Source: Synechococcales cyanobacterium S06
Lineage (GTDB): Bacteria > Cyanobacteriota > Cyanobacteriia > Cyanobacteriales > JAABRE01
Direction of reading: 5' to 3'
Assembly: GCA_011391125.1 (NCBI GenBank)
Contig: JAABRE010000010.1
Coordinates: forward strand, 18,352-82,351
DNA length: 64,000 nucleotides
The translations under genes were made by a program, and so were the position numbers. Numbering within the stretch: position 1 is the first letter of the stretch; the number at the start of each line of letters is the position of its first letter. Under the pieces are notes generated by a model that saw only the letters and a program-made list of their open reading frames with translations, was not told the DNA's origin and did not search any database. This document shows, in pieces, positions 1-8,528 of this stretch.

Positions 1-3000
1 AGTGCCAGGATTTAGATCCTGCACACTGGTGCCGGCCGCAGTACCGTCAGTCACCCACAACTCGGCACCATAAGTGCTGTTGCTATTATTAGTGAACAGC
101 ATTTTGCCATTGCCCAGGGGCGTGAGGTTCTGAATGGAAGCATCAAAAACGCCAGGAGTGGTATCCATGAGCAGCTGGGTTCCTGCTGCCGTGCCATCGG
201 TGACCCACAACTCGATACCCACCACGCCATCATCGGCGGTAAATATGGCCCTGCCAGGGGTCAACAGGGTGAATTTGTTGGGGTTGGAATTACCTGTGCC
301 TGGCTTAATATTTTTAAGCAGAACAGTCCCCCCCGCTGTGCCATCGGTAATCCACGGTTCCGTGCCGTTGGTGCTATCCCCAGCATTGAACAGCACTTTG
401 CCGTTGCCCAGTGAGAACAATAGTTGGGGTGAAGAACTGAGTCCTCCCGTATAAATATTCTTTACCAGCGTGGTTCCCGCTGTGGTGCCGTTGGTAATCC
501 ACAGTTCAGTGCCATTGGTGCCATCGTTGGCGGCAAATAGTGCTGTGCCTGTATTCAGTAACGCGAAGTTGGGTGTTGTAAAGGCATTGGCTGTTCCTGT
601 ATTAATATTCTTAACCAGACTGGCGGTGCTGCCATCAGTCACCCACAATTCCGTACCATTGGTGACATCAGTGGCTTTAAACACCGCAGAGCCGTTGCCC
701 AGTGAGAAGAAGTTTGCCGGGCTGGAGCTAGCTGTTCCTGAATTAATATCTTGAAGCAGATGGGTTCCCGCCGAAGTGCCATCGGAAATATACAGCTCCG
801 TACCGTGACCTACTCCCGCTACCGTACCATCCGAGGCTGAGAACACGACTTTACCGTTACCCAGTGCGAAAAAGTTGCTGGCATTGGAACCACTCGTGCC
901 AAGGTTAATATCTGTAAGCAGGCTTGTTCCTGCCGCCGTGCCGTCAGTCAGCCACAGTTCATTGCCCGCAGCCGCCGTGGTCGCTGTAAAAAGAGCTTTA
1001 CCATTACCCAACGAGATAAAATTTGTAGGAGAACCGCTTGCTGTTCCGGGGTTTATATCCATGAGCTGTGTGGTTCCTGCCGCTGTGCCATCGGAAATAA
1101 ACAGCTCCGAGCCCGTATAACCATCGGTCGCTGAAAACAACAGCTTGCCGTTCAATACAAAAAAGTTTGCAGGACTGGAACTGGCGGATAGGGTATTAAT
1201 ATCGGTTACCAGCTGCGTCCCAGCAGCAGTACCGTCGGTAATCCACAGTTCAGCAGCGTTTGCAGCATTGGTCGATTGAAACAGGGCTTTACCATTGCCC
1301 AGAATCGTAAAGTTTTTGGGGCTGGAATTGGCTGTGCCTGGATTAATATCCTTAACTAAAGTCGTTCCAGTGTCCGTGCCATCAGTGACCCACAGTTCGA
1401 TACCATTAGTATCTTCGTGGGCTGAAAACACCATCTTGCCATTACCCAGGTCAGTGAAGTTGGCAAGAGTAGAGCTAATCGCACCTGGACGAATATCTTT
1501 TAACAACTGGGTAGTTGTGCCATCAGTTATCCATAGTTCAAGACCATAGGTGATGTCCTGAGCAGAAAATAGCACCTTGCCGTTGAGTGCCGTGAAATTG
1601 GAAGAATTGGAGTCAGTAATTCCACTACTAATATCCTTTAACAGTGTGGTTCCAGCAGTCGTGAGGTTAGTAATCCAGGGTTCAGTGCCGTGCTGCCCGG
1701 TTGCGGAGCCATCCCAGGCAGTAAAGACAACTCTGCCATCAGCCAGTTTGCTAAAGTTTGCAGGACTCGAACTACCACCAGTATTAATCTCTTTAAGCAG
1801 CGAAGTCCCTGCACTCGTGCCGTTTGTTATCCACAGCTCAAAATTCGCCGTGCCATTGTTGGCTGAAAACAGTGCCCGACCATCACCTAAGGAGAAAAAA
1901 TTTGTAGGTGAAGAATCGCCTGTGGCTGAAATATTCTTGACCAGCGTTGTTCCGGCAGTAGTGCCATCGGTAATCCACAGCTCAAGACCGTTAGTGCCAT
2001 CATTTGCCTGAAAAAGAAATTTATCGACACCCAGTGCCGTTAAACCTTTGGGATCAGAACCTATGACTCCAGTAGTAGGATTAATTTCCTTGAGCATGGA
2101 AGTTCCGGCAGCCGTACCATCAGTTATCCATAACTCATTACCGTTAATGCCATCATTGGCGGTAAACAATGCTTTACCATTGCTCAGTGCTTTGAAATTT
2201 GTAGAGAAGCCAATGGCATTAGCCGAACCTGATCTGATGTCCATGATCAGGTTTGTACCATTTGTCGTTCCGTCGGTAATCCACATTTCAGTGCCGTTGG
2301 TAACATCGGTCGCAGAAAACAGCACATTGCCATTACTTAACGCTATGAAATTACCTGGATTACTGGCAACCGAACCTGGATTAATATCCTTAAGCAAACT
2401 ACTGGTAGTGCCATCTGTTATCCACAGCTCAGTGCCGTTAATACCATCGCTGGCAGCAAACACCATGCGCGGTCCCGTGGCCATTTCGATCGCCCTTTCT
2501 TCACCATCAATAATAATAGTGGCAGAATCATCTTCAGCCTTAAGTTGAGTTAAAGTATCCTCGGATAAAGTCTTACCTTGCACCAATGCTGAAAAGATCG
2601 CTCCTTCATCCCCTGCCGAATCAACCGTATTAATCTGTGCGTCAATATAATGGCCGATTTCCTCTAAGATTACGCCATCAATGGTGTAGGGTAGGGCATT
2701 ATTTACGAAATTATCAGCTAAATAAATGGTGTTGGTTTGCTGAGAATAGCCACCGTTAGCATTACCTAAAATAGCACTACTGATTACTTCAAAGGTTGGT
2801 AAATTGCTGAAGTCGCCGTTATTCCACTGGGTTAGGATTGAGTCGAGGATGGGGCGATCGTAGTTGTCCCCGAAGGCTACCGACAAAATTGAATCGGCCA
2901 ACCACAATCAAGATTGTGGTTGGCCGGCCTCGTCGAGTTCAATTGTTAAGTTTTGTAACAAAGACTTGACATTTACGAGGTATTGTGCTAGGGATTTGTA

Positions 3001-3021
3001 GCGGTCATCTTGGGTATTCAT
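1..3021 (-). pseudogene. ELWVTDGT-repeat giant protein, N-terminal part, interrupted by an in-frame TGA; 3' end outside window
   Basis: Read from ATG at 3021 the frame gives 37 codons (MNTQDDRYKSLAQYLVNVKS...), then TGA at 2910-2908. The same frame then stays open from 2907 to position 1. After the stop comes a segment (AFGDNYDRPILDSIL, then EEIGHYIDAQINT, GDEGAIFSALV, QLKAEDDSATI) that I recognise as the usual head of large cyanobacterial surface or secreted repeat proteins. It is followed by about 17 repeats of roughly 48-52 residues, each with ELW(V/I)TDGT(T/A)AGT and a (L)GNGK(V/A)LF strand. Such repeats are thought to form extracellular beta structures. The gene is visibly richer in G+C than its neighbours, which suggests foreign origin. 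Alternatives to a true pseudogene are readthrough, restart downstream, or an assembly error. Function is unknown. Confidence 0.8.
2895..2926. repeat. Perfect palindrome carrying the in-frame stop
   Basis: Two 15-bp arms (CGGCCAACCACAATC and its exact reverse complement) are separated by AA. The minus-strand TGA of the repeat-protein gene lies in the centre at 2908-2910. Coding sense is continuous on both sides, so this looks like a small palindromic insertion or a palindrome-associated mutation. Confidence 0.85.
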
Positions 3022-3272
3022 ACATTTTCACCCTATTTCTTTAAAATTATATTTTGATTTTACAATGTTATTTAATTTTTAAAATCAGTATTTTTACTGA
3101 ACTTGATCAGATTTTTTATGGTTTAAATATAAAACACTTAGGTATTAAAAAGTAAGCCAGACTTGACAAATTTACACTTTTGTGCATTACTGGTAAATGA
3201 ACAAAAAAATGGGGAATAAATTTAAAACTTCCCTAATTTTTCAAAAAAAAATTGTAATTAGGAGTTTACCTT

Positions 3273-3674
3273 ATGTCAGTAATAATTGAACAGGATTTAA
3301 AGGAATATCTCGATCAAGCATTTAAGCAAGTTAACCAACAATTTGCTCAAGTTAACCAACAATTTGCTCAAATTAACCAACGATTAGATAGAATAGAAAA
3401 CGATGTTACAGATTTAAAAATAGGTCAAACTCGGATCGAGGGTGAACTTAAACGAGTTGAAGGAGAATTAAAGGGTGAACTTAACCGAGTTGAGGAAAAA
3501 ATAGAAGCTTCGGGAACACAGATTAAAACGGAAATTAAGGGAGTTGAGGAAAAAATTGCCGGTATTGGGAAAAGAATTGAGTTTCAAGAGTTTATTAACC
3601 GAGGTGTTTTCATCGGTAACTTCCCCCCTTTCAAGCAGCAGGGAAACCGTTTCAAAGTCGAGAGCAAAATTTGA
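3273..3674 (+). pseudogene. Small coiled-coil protein, C-terminus replaced by a MITE
   Basis: The start is ATG at 3273, preceded by TAGGAG. Residues 1-110 are a heptad-rich coiled coil with internal repeats (VNQQFAQ twice, RVEGELK). The segment EFQEFINRGVFIG is where related cyanobacterial proteins enter a C-terminal membrane helix, as do the two paralog-like proteins at 22239-22577 and 23610-23894 (LEFIARSVIGGLILALLLG). Here the frame runs into a MITE after codon ~115 and ends with about 18 unrelated residues. Removing the MITE and one TA would rejoin the gene to GVFIGIAFF..., a hydrophobic continuation. Function is unknown; the original was probably a membrane-tethered coiled-coil protein. 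Confidence 0.6.
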
Positions 3675-3848
3675 AGACCCTCACCCCCAACCCCTCATCC
3701 CAAAGGGAGAGGGGAGCATATTTCCTAATATTTTAAACCTGTTTTTTAAGTATTAGGAAAAAGGTATTTAAACTAATATTAGGCAAGGGTTTCAAAGATT
3801 TACACTTTTTACTTTGAAACCGCCCTGCCCTGATCAGGGGGGAAGTTA
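3617..3848. mobile_element. MITE with 13-bp terminal inverted repeats and TA ends
   Basis: TAACTTCCCCCCT at 3617-3629 is matched by its exact reverse complement at 3836-3848. Both ends begin or finish with TA, as expected for TA-targeting (IS630/Tc1-like) elements. A second internal pair (GTTTCAAAG near 3650 and CTTTGAAAC near 3812) extends the inversion. It contains no transposase. It encloses a copy of the CCCTCACCCCC...GGGAGAGGGG repeat at 3678-3714 and disrupts the preceding coiled-coil gene. Confidence 0.75.
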
Positions 3849-3911
3849 TTGCGTTTTTTAGTCGCTTTAGGAGACTTTTGCTGTTGGTTTCCTCGAAATA
3901 AATTTCGCGGT

Positions 3912-4193
3912 GGGTTAATAGTGCAAAACCATTACCAGCTCTGGACTTAAGTCCAAAGCTGGCTCAGTAAGGTAAGGTGTAGGGGCGCTCCTCCGTTCGC
4001 CCCTACTAAGAATTACTATTAATTGGTTTCTTGATTAAAGATTTTTAGATTTATTAAGTTCAAAAACATTTAATTAAAACGCCAATTAATAGTAATTGTA
4101 GAGACGTAGCATGCTACGTCTCTACAGAAGTTGACGATCACCCGCAGCTCTGAACCTAGGTAGGAGTGGGTCATGGTTTCGCACCATTAACCC
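3912..4193. repeat. Nested inverted-repeat element (possible second MITE)
   Basis: The outer arms 3912-3936 and 4169-4193 are complementary with 3 mismatches in 25 bases. Inside are GTAGGGGCG/CGCCCCTAC (3979-4006), the exact 16-bp pair AATTACTATTAATTGG / CCAATTAATAGTAATT (about 4011-4026 and 4082-4097), and a perfect 28-bp palindrome at 4098-4125 centred on GTAGCATGCTAC. The 3675-4327 stretch contains no gene I can support. It is a pile of repeats followed by the A+T-rich upstream region of the next gene. Confidence 0.65.
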
Positions 4194-4327
4194 CACTTAA
4201 ATAACCTCTGGCCCTTAATTAACAAGGGTTTTTGGGTTAAAACTTGACAGATATTCCCTAAACGATTAGATATAATATTAGGTTAAGAAATATAATCAGA
4301 TCAAATATGTAATTAATCAGGTTAGCC

Positions 4328-5035
4328 ATGGAATTGAAAAGAGAGTTTTTTCCCAGTGTGCGCAAAACAGTTATGCCTCGTCCTCATTTATCCCAGGAAA
4401 ATGATATTTTAGGCCAAAGTGGCACTGCTTGGGCACCAGATGCGGCTATTTATGGGGATAATTGGTATTTGGATCGCTCAATTGGGTTGATTGAAATTTA
4501 CGGAGCAGGTGCGGCAATTAGTTTTCGACACCTGTTACCCCGTCCCAATAAATATCAGAAAGAAGGACTTTATTTGCGTTTAAAATTGGCTTATCGGACA
4601 ACTGATAATGCGAATGTGAATATCCGCAACTTTTCTGGCGGCCATGTAACTTTAGCCAATAGTGTACAGGGGCATCTCTATGATGACGCTCAAACCTATT
4701 GGTGGGTAAGTGACGATTTAACCATTAATATTAATTCGATTTATACAGATGAAAAATGCTGGATTCAACGAGTTGATTGGGAATGGGTGAGTAGAGATGT
4801 GGTTTATGATGATGAACTTGAGAGTCAGAATATTTATTTGAATCGCTCTTTTAAGGAAATTGAAAAGTTATATGCTCCTCAAAAGATTACTCCAAAATCT
4901 GTGAAAGATTTTTTGAGGGAAAAAATTGACAAAGATGAACATTTTGCTAAACGTTGTTTAGCGCTATTATGTGAAGATCAATTAATGGGCAAAGACCTAA
5001 CTCAATTATTTATTGATAGCGGAATCAAACAATAA
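4328..5035 (+). CDS. Hypothetical protein, 235 aa
   Basis: I do not recognise this family. The protein is soluble, with no signal peptide or membrane helix. Residues about 35-165 are rich in aromatic and beta-prone stretches (GDNWYLDRSIGLIEIYG, GLYLRLKLAYRTT, QTYWWVSDDLTI, CWIQRVDWEW), suggesting a beta-sandwich. The last ~70 residues are charged and helical. The start ATG is in GCCATGG with only a weak ribosome-binding site. It stands alone between a repeat nest and the ferredoxin gene. Function cannot be assigned. Confidence 0.6.
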   Translation: MELKREFFPSVRKTVMPRPHLSQENDILGQSGTAWAPDAAIYGDNWYLDRSIGLIEIYGAGAAISFRHLLPRPNKYQKEGLYLRLKLAYRTTDNANVNIRNFSGGHVTLANSVQGHLYDDAQTYWWVSDDLTININSIYTDEKCWIQRVDWEWVSRDVVYDDELESQNIYLNRSFKEIEKLYAPQKITPKSVKDFLREKIDKDEHFAKRCLALLCEDQLMGKDLTQLFIDSGIKQ

Positions 5036-5123
5036 GAATAGCCCTAATTTTTAAGTTAAAAAAATTAGGCGATCAACCATCAGGTATGATTTTGTAAAAG
5101 AGAATTTATTGCGGAGAAAAAAA

Positions 5124-5351
5124 TTGGCACACACTATTGTTACCCATACCTGTGAAGGAGTTGCAGATTGCGTCGATGCTTGTCCTGTTGCTTGTATCCA
5201 CGAAGGTCCGGGTAAAAATACCAAAGGGACTGATTGGTATTGGATTGATTTTGCAACCTGTATAGATTGCGGCATCTGTCTGCAAGTTTGCCCGGTTGAA
5301 GGGGCGATCGTTCCCGAAGAAAGACCGGATTTGCAGAGAACACCACAGTAA
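5124..5351 (+). CDS. Two-cluster (bacterial-type) ferredoxin, 75 aa
   Basis: This is a small electron-transfer protein with two cysteine clusters: an N-terminal set (CEGVADCVDACPVACI) and a canonical CIDCGICLQVCP set at about residues 47-58. The family is conserved in cyanobacteria, usually as an ~75-residue protein beginning M(P/A)HTIVT. I chose TTG at 5124 because GGAG at 5112-5115 is correctly spaced and the protein then starts AHTIVTHTCEG. An upstream TTG at 5109 would add five basic residues and would place the ribosome-binding site inside the gene. The physiological partner is not shown by the context. Confidence 0.9.
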   Translation: MAHTIVTHTCEGVADCVDACPVACIHEGPGKNTKGTDWYWIDFATCIDCGICLQVCPVEGAIVPEERPDLQRTPQ

Positions 5352-5442
5352 GAAGTAAAAAGTAATAAGTAATAAGTAAGAAGTAAGAGAAAATTTTTTA
5401 CTTTTTACTTACTTCTTAAATAATTAATAAGAGAATATTTAT

Positions 5443-6165
5443 ATGAGTGATTTATTAGTAGTAAAAGATGTTTACGCTGGTTATATTAAGGATTTGAATA
5501 TTTTGCAGGGAATTAATTTTAAGATTGCTCCGGGGGAATTAGTTACTGTTATTGGTCCTAATGGGGCGGGTAAGTCAACTTTGGCGAAGGCAATTTTTGG
5601 TTTGTTAACACCAAATCAGGGAGAAATTGTTTTTAAAGGTGAAAAAATTTCTGGTTTAAAACCGAATGAAATTGTCCCGAAAGGGATGTGTTATGTGCCA
5701 CAAATTCAAAATGTTTTTGCGACTTTATCGGTGGAAGAAAATTTAGAAATGGGCGCTTTTATTGTTAATAATTCCCTGAAAAGTTTAAAGGATAAAATAT
5801 ATACGATGTTTCCGGTTTTAGCTAAGAGAAGAAAGCAAAAAGCCGGCACTTTATCCGGTGGTGAAAGACAAATGTTAGCCATGGGTAAAGCTTTAATGTT
5901 AGACCCTGAATTGTTAATTTTAGATGAACCTTCCGCTGCTTTATCTCCTATTTTAGTTAGCAGTGTTTTTGAACAAATTAAGGCGATTAATCAGACTGGA
6001 AAAGCGATTATTTTAGTGGAACAAAACGCGAAAAAAGCTTTAGAAATGGCCGACAGAGGTTATGTTTTAGAAAGTGGTAAAGAGGCGATCGTTGCTTCAG
6101 GAGTCGAGCTATTAAATGATCCGAAAGTTGGGGAATTATATTTAGGAGCAGCTTATAAACATTAG
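5443..6165 (+). CDS. natE: Branched-chain/neutral amino-acid ABC transporter ATPase (LivF/NatE type)
   Basis: This is an ATP-binding subunit of a HAAT-family amino-acid importer. Walker A GPNGAGKST lies at about residues 38-46, signature LSGGERQ near 139, Walker B LLILDEPS near 163, and the H-loop position is replaced by E in LVEQNA, typical of LivF. Length (240 aa) and the MSDLLVVKDVYAGY start match NatE/LivF. No permease or binding protein is adjacent, as is common in cyanobacteria where the nat genes are scattered. The symbol is by similarity; UrtE and LivF are close relatives, but I see nothing urea-specific. Confidence 0.85.
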   Translation: MSDLLVVKDVYAGYIKDLNILQGINFKIAPGELVTVIGPNGAGKSTLAKAIFGLLTPNQGEIVFKGEKISGLKPNEIVPKGMCYVPQIQNVFATLSVEENLEMGAFIVNNSLKSLKDKIYTMFPVLAKRRKQKAGTLSGGERQMLAMGKALMLDPELLILDEPSAALSPILVSSVFEQIKAINQTGKAIILVEQNAKKALEMADRGYVLESGKEAIVASGVELLNDPKVGELYLGAAYKH

Positions 6166-6173
6166 TTTTATCG

Positions 6174-6238
6174 TAGGGTGGGCAATTTTTGATCAATTTA
6201 ATTCTCCTGTTTTTAATGATAAAAAATTGCCCACCTTA
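6174..6238. terminator. Bidirectional hairpin between convergent genes
   Basis: GTAGGGTGGGCAATTTTTGATCAATT is mirrored by AATGATAAAAAATTGCCCACCTTA. It belongs to the common cyanobacterial TGGGCAATTTT repeat type and sits exactly between the ends of natE and the cNMP-binding gene, overlapping the latter's stop codon. Confidence 0.6.
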
Positions 6239-6766
6239 CTTAGAATTATTTACTAGCCAATTAAATTTAACTTCGGCTACTTTTAAAGCATTTTCCGATA
6301 TATTTGTAACGCCTTTTTCTTGCAATTCTATCTCTTCTAAATCCGCATTTTCTCCTAAACGTTTAACGGTGTTGTGCATTCTTTCTGCTAAACACATGGA
6401 GGTAAAACGATAAAAACGGGCTGCAAAACCCGTATTCCATTGTAGTCTCGAAGTTAACTCTAAACGGGGAATATCTAATACTATTGAGGTTTCGATCGCC
6501 TGTACAGTGGCCAAAGTAGGCCGAGGAATAACAAATGAAATTTCGCCGATGACTTCTCCGACGGCAATTCGTGCCAATTCATGATCATTTAAAGCTTTTA
6601 AGATCACCTTAAAACTACCACTTAAAACAATATAAAGAGCGTTAATTTGTGAATTTTCATAAATCAAAATTTCCTTAGGTTGAACAATTTTTTTGCGTGC
6701 AGTTTTAGTTAACCAATCTAAATCATCATTATCTAATTGACTTAATAATAATAAGGCCTTATTCAT
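6236..6766 (-). CDS. Cyclic-nucleotide-binding domain protein, 176 aa
   Basis: Residues about 10-125 form a CRP-like cNMP-binding domain: ILIYENSQINALYIVLSGSFKVI, then GEVIGEISFVIPRPTLATVQAIETSIVLDIPR. The phosphate-binding cassette is E-x-SFV-x-x-R-x-T-A, close to the canonical form, so ligand binding is plausible. The C-terminal 50 residues are helical with no helix-turn-helix, so it is probably not a DNA-binding CRP but a stand-alone sensor. It has its own promoter region and no operon partner. Confidence 0.8.
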   Translation of the reverse strand: MNKALLLLSQLDNDDLDWLTKTARKKIVQPKEILIYENSQINALYIVLSGSFKVILKALNDHELARIAVGEVIGEISFVIPRPTLATVQAIETSIVLDIPRLELTSRLQWNTGFAARFYRFTSMCLAERMHNTVKRLGENADLEEIELQEKGVTNISENALKVAEVKFNWLVNNSK

Positions 6767-6879
6767 AATAATAATTTCCCTAAATAATCTTGTTAAAAAT
6801 ACAATACTTAGTGTATAATAGGCGATTACAAATAAAGAATCAAGGGAAATTAAGATAAATTATCTTAATGATGGTCAAA

Positions 6880-7269
6880 CTAGGCTAAAGTTTCTGGACA
6901 ATATCCCAAACCTCTGGTAAATTGCTGACGAAAAGCAACAATATCCGCGCAATCAGGTCTTCCGTGGGAAACAATTGCCACTTGATAACGACGCATAACC
7001 TCAATGGGGGATTGTCCCGTATCTAAACTCCAGAATACCATTTGCAAACGAATTTCGGGTTGATAAGGAATACCCAATTCCGATAAATAGGCGCGAAAAT
7101 CGCCATCTTGTTTTTGATTTAAAGGTGTTACTAATTTAACTTTAATAATCCAACCATCAATTTGATGAATAACTGTCATGATTGAAGGAGATAAATAAGG
7201 CATTTGACGCAAATGTTTAATTATCCGTAAAGTTAAACTAGCGTTGCCCAAGAAATAAATATATTCCAT
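6880..7269 (-). CDS. Conserved hypothetical protein, 129 aa
   Basis: I do not recognise the family. The protein is soluble, with alternating helix and strand prediction by eye (MEYIYFLGNASLTLRIIKHL, GWIIKVKLVTP, EIRLQMVFWSLD, RRYQVAIVSHGRPDC). Codon use matches neighbouring core genes, and the ATG is followed by a clean frame with no overlap. It is divergent from queA and downstream of nothing obvious. It is probably a cyanobacterial lineage protein. Confidence 0.65.
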   Translation of the reverse strand: MEYIYFLGNASLTLRIIKHLRQMPYLSPSIMTVIHQIDGWIIKVKLVTPLNQKQDGDFRAYLSELGIPYQPEIRLQMVFWSLDTGQSPIEVMRRYQVAIVSHGRPDCADIVAFRQQFTRGLGYCPETLA

Positions 7270-7404
7270 AAATTGTATCTTCCTCTCATATAATGCTATA
7301 TCTCTAATCTGACAGAAAAGATCACCCCTTGACTAGGGTAAATTCCCCCTATATTTTGAATAATTAATGGGGGAAATTACCCAAATATTTATGAGTAAGT
7401 AAAA

Positions 7405-8478
7405 ATGACTAACGATCGCCTTTTATCTAATTATAACTATAATCTACCCGAGGAATTAATTGCACAAAATCCGGTAATTCCCCGAGATAGTTCGCGTTTA
7501 TTGGTGATAGATTCCCTGACCAGTTATCATCATCAAAAATTCCATGATTTAGCAAACTGGTTACAACCGGGAGATTTATTGGTTTTTAATAACACAAAAG
7601 TAATTCCAGCGCGATTATATGGTAATAAATCTACAGGAGCAGCTGTGGAAATTTTATTATTAGAAGAGCAAAACAGTAATCAATGGTTAGCTTTAGTTAA
7701 ACCAGGGAAACATTTTAAAATTGGTACAGAAATTATCTTTAAATCGGCAATAGATGATAGTTTATTGAGGGCTAAAGTCATTGATAAAGATGAAAAAACT
7801 GGGGGAAGAATCGTAGAATTTCTGTTACCTGAAACTGGGTCTTTCATGGAGATTTTACCTAAATTTGGACAGCTTCCTTTACCTCCTTATATAACTTCTA
7901 GTAAGTCAGAAGATAGTCAATATCAAACCGTTTTTGCAGAGAAATTAGGTGCAGTTGCCGCTCCGACAGCAGGGCTACATTTTACGGAAAAACTGTTAGC
8001 AACTTTAACGGAAAAAGGCATTCAACAAGCATTTATTACCCTTCATGTGGGAGTCGGCACATTTCGCCCCGTTGAAGTTGAAGACATAACCAGCCATGAT
8101 ATGCACCAAGAATACCTCGAAATTCCCGCCGAAACCGTGGCTAAAATCGCTGAAACCAAGGCAAATGGGGGGCGGGTCATTGCAGTGGGAACAACGGCTG
8201 TACGTGCGTTAGAAGGGGCATTTAAGGAGCTTGATCAAGGCTTTCTATCTCCTTGGCGGGGTAAGACAAATATATTTATTTATCCGGGTTATCAATGGCA
8301 AATTATTGACGGTTTAATTACTAATTTTCACTTACCTTGTTCGAGTTTATTAATGTTAGTAAGTGCGTTGATTGGTAGGGAGCGTTTACTGTCTTTATAT
8401 GAGGAAGCAATGCGGGAAAAATACCGTTTTTACTCCTTTGGTGACGCAATGTTAATCTTACCATCTGCGAGAATTTAA
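7405..8478 (+). CDS. queA: S-adenosylmethionine:tRNA ribosyltransferase-isomerase
   Basis: This enzyme makes epoxyqueuosine in tRNA from preQ1-tRNA and SAM. At 357 aa it has the family length. Typical segments are visible: DYNLP-like YNYNLPEELIAQNP at the N-terminus, RDSSRLLV, GDLLVFNNTKVIPARL, AAPTAGLHFT near residue 192, HVGVGTFRPV, and a C-terminal LPCSSLLMLVSALIGRE. ATG at 7405 gives the full N-terminus. It is monocistronic, with a strong hairpin directly after its stop. Confidence 0.97.
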   Translation: MTNDRLLSNYNYNLPEELIAQNPVIPRDSSRLLVIDSLTSYHHQKFHDLANWLQPGDLLVFNNTKVIPARLYGNKSTGAAVEILLLEEQNSNQWLALVKPGKHFKIGTEIIFKSAIDDSLLRAKVIDKDEKTGGRIVEFLLPETGSFMEILPKFGQLPLPPYITSSKSEDSQYQTVFAEKLGAVAAPTAGLHFTEKLLATLTEKGIQQAFITLHVGVGTFRPVEVEDITSHDMHQEYLEIPAETVAKIAETKANGGRVIAVGTTAVRALEGAFKELDQGFLSPWRGKTNIFIYPGYQWQIIDGLITNFHLPCSSLLMLVSALIGRERLLSLYEEAMREKYRFYSFGDAMLILPSARI

Positions 8479-8484
8479 GCGTTA

Positions 8485-8513
8485 AAAAATCCGATTTAAG
8501 AAATCGGATTTTT
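8485..8513. terminator. queA terminator hairpin (ATCCGAT family)
   Basis: Arms AAAAATCCGATTT and AAATCGGATTTTT are separated by AAG and end in a T run just after the queA stop, before the converging Uma2 gene. It is one copy of a hairpin family repeated across the window. Confidence 0.8.
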
Positions 8514-8528
8514 AGGCTCAATAATTGC

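Noticed and set aside
134..2548. Several plus-strand reading frames of 80-166 codons
   Set aside because: They lie antisense to the ELWVTDGT-repeat gene and have the same period; they are shadows caused by the repeats.
5051..5346. Minus-strand frames over the ferredoxin gene
   Set aside because: Antisense to a clearly coding, conserved gene; no family features.
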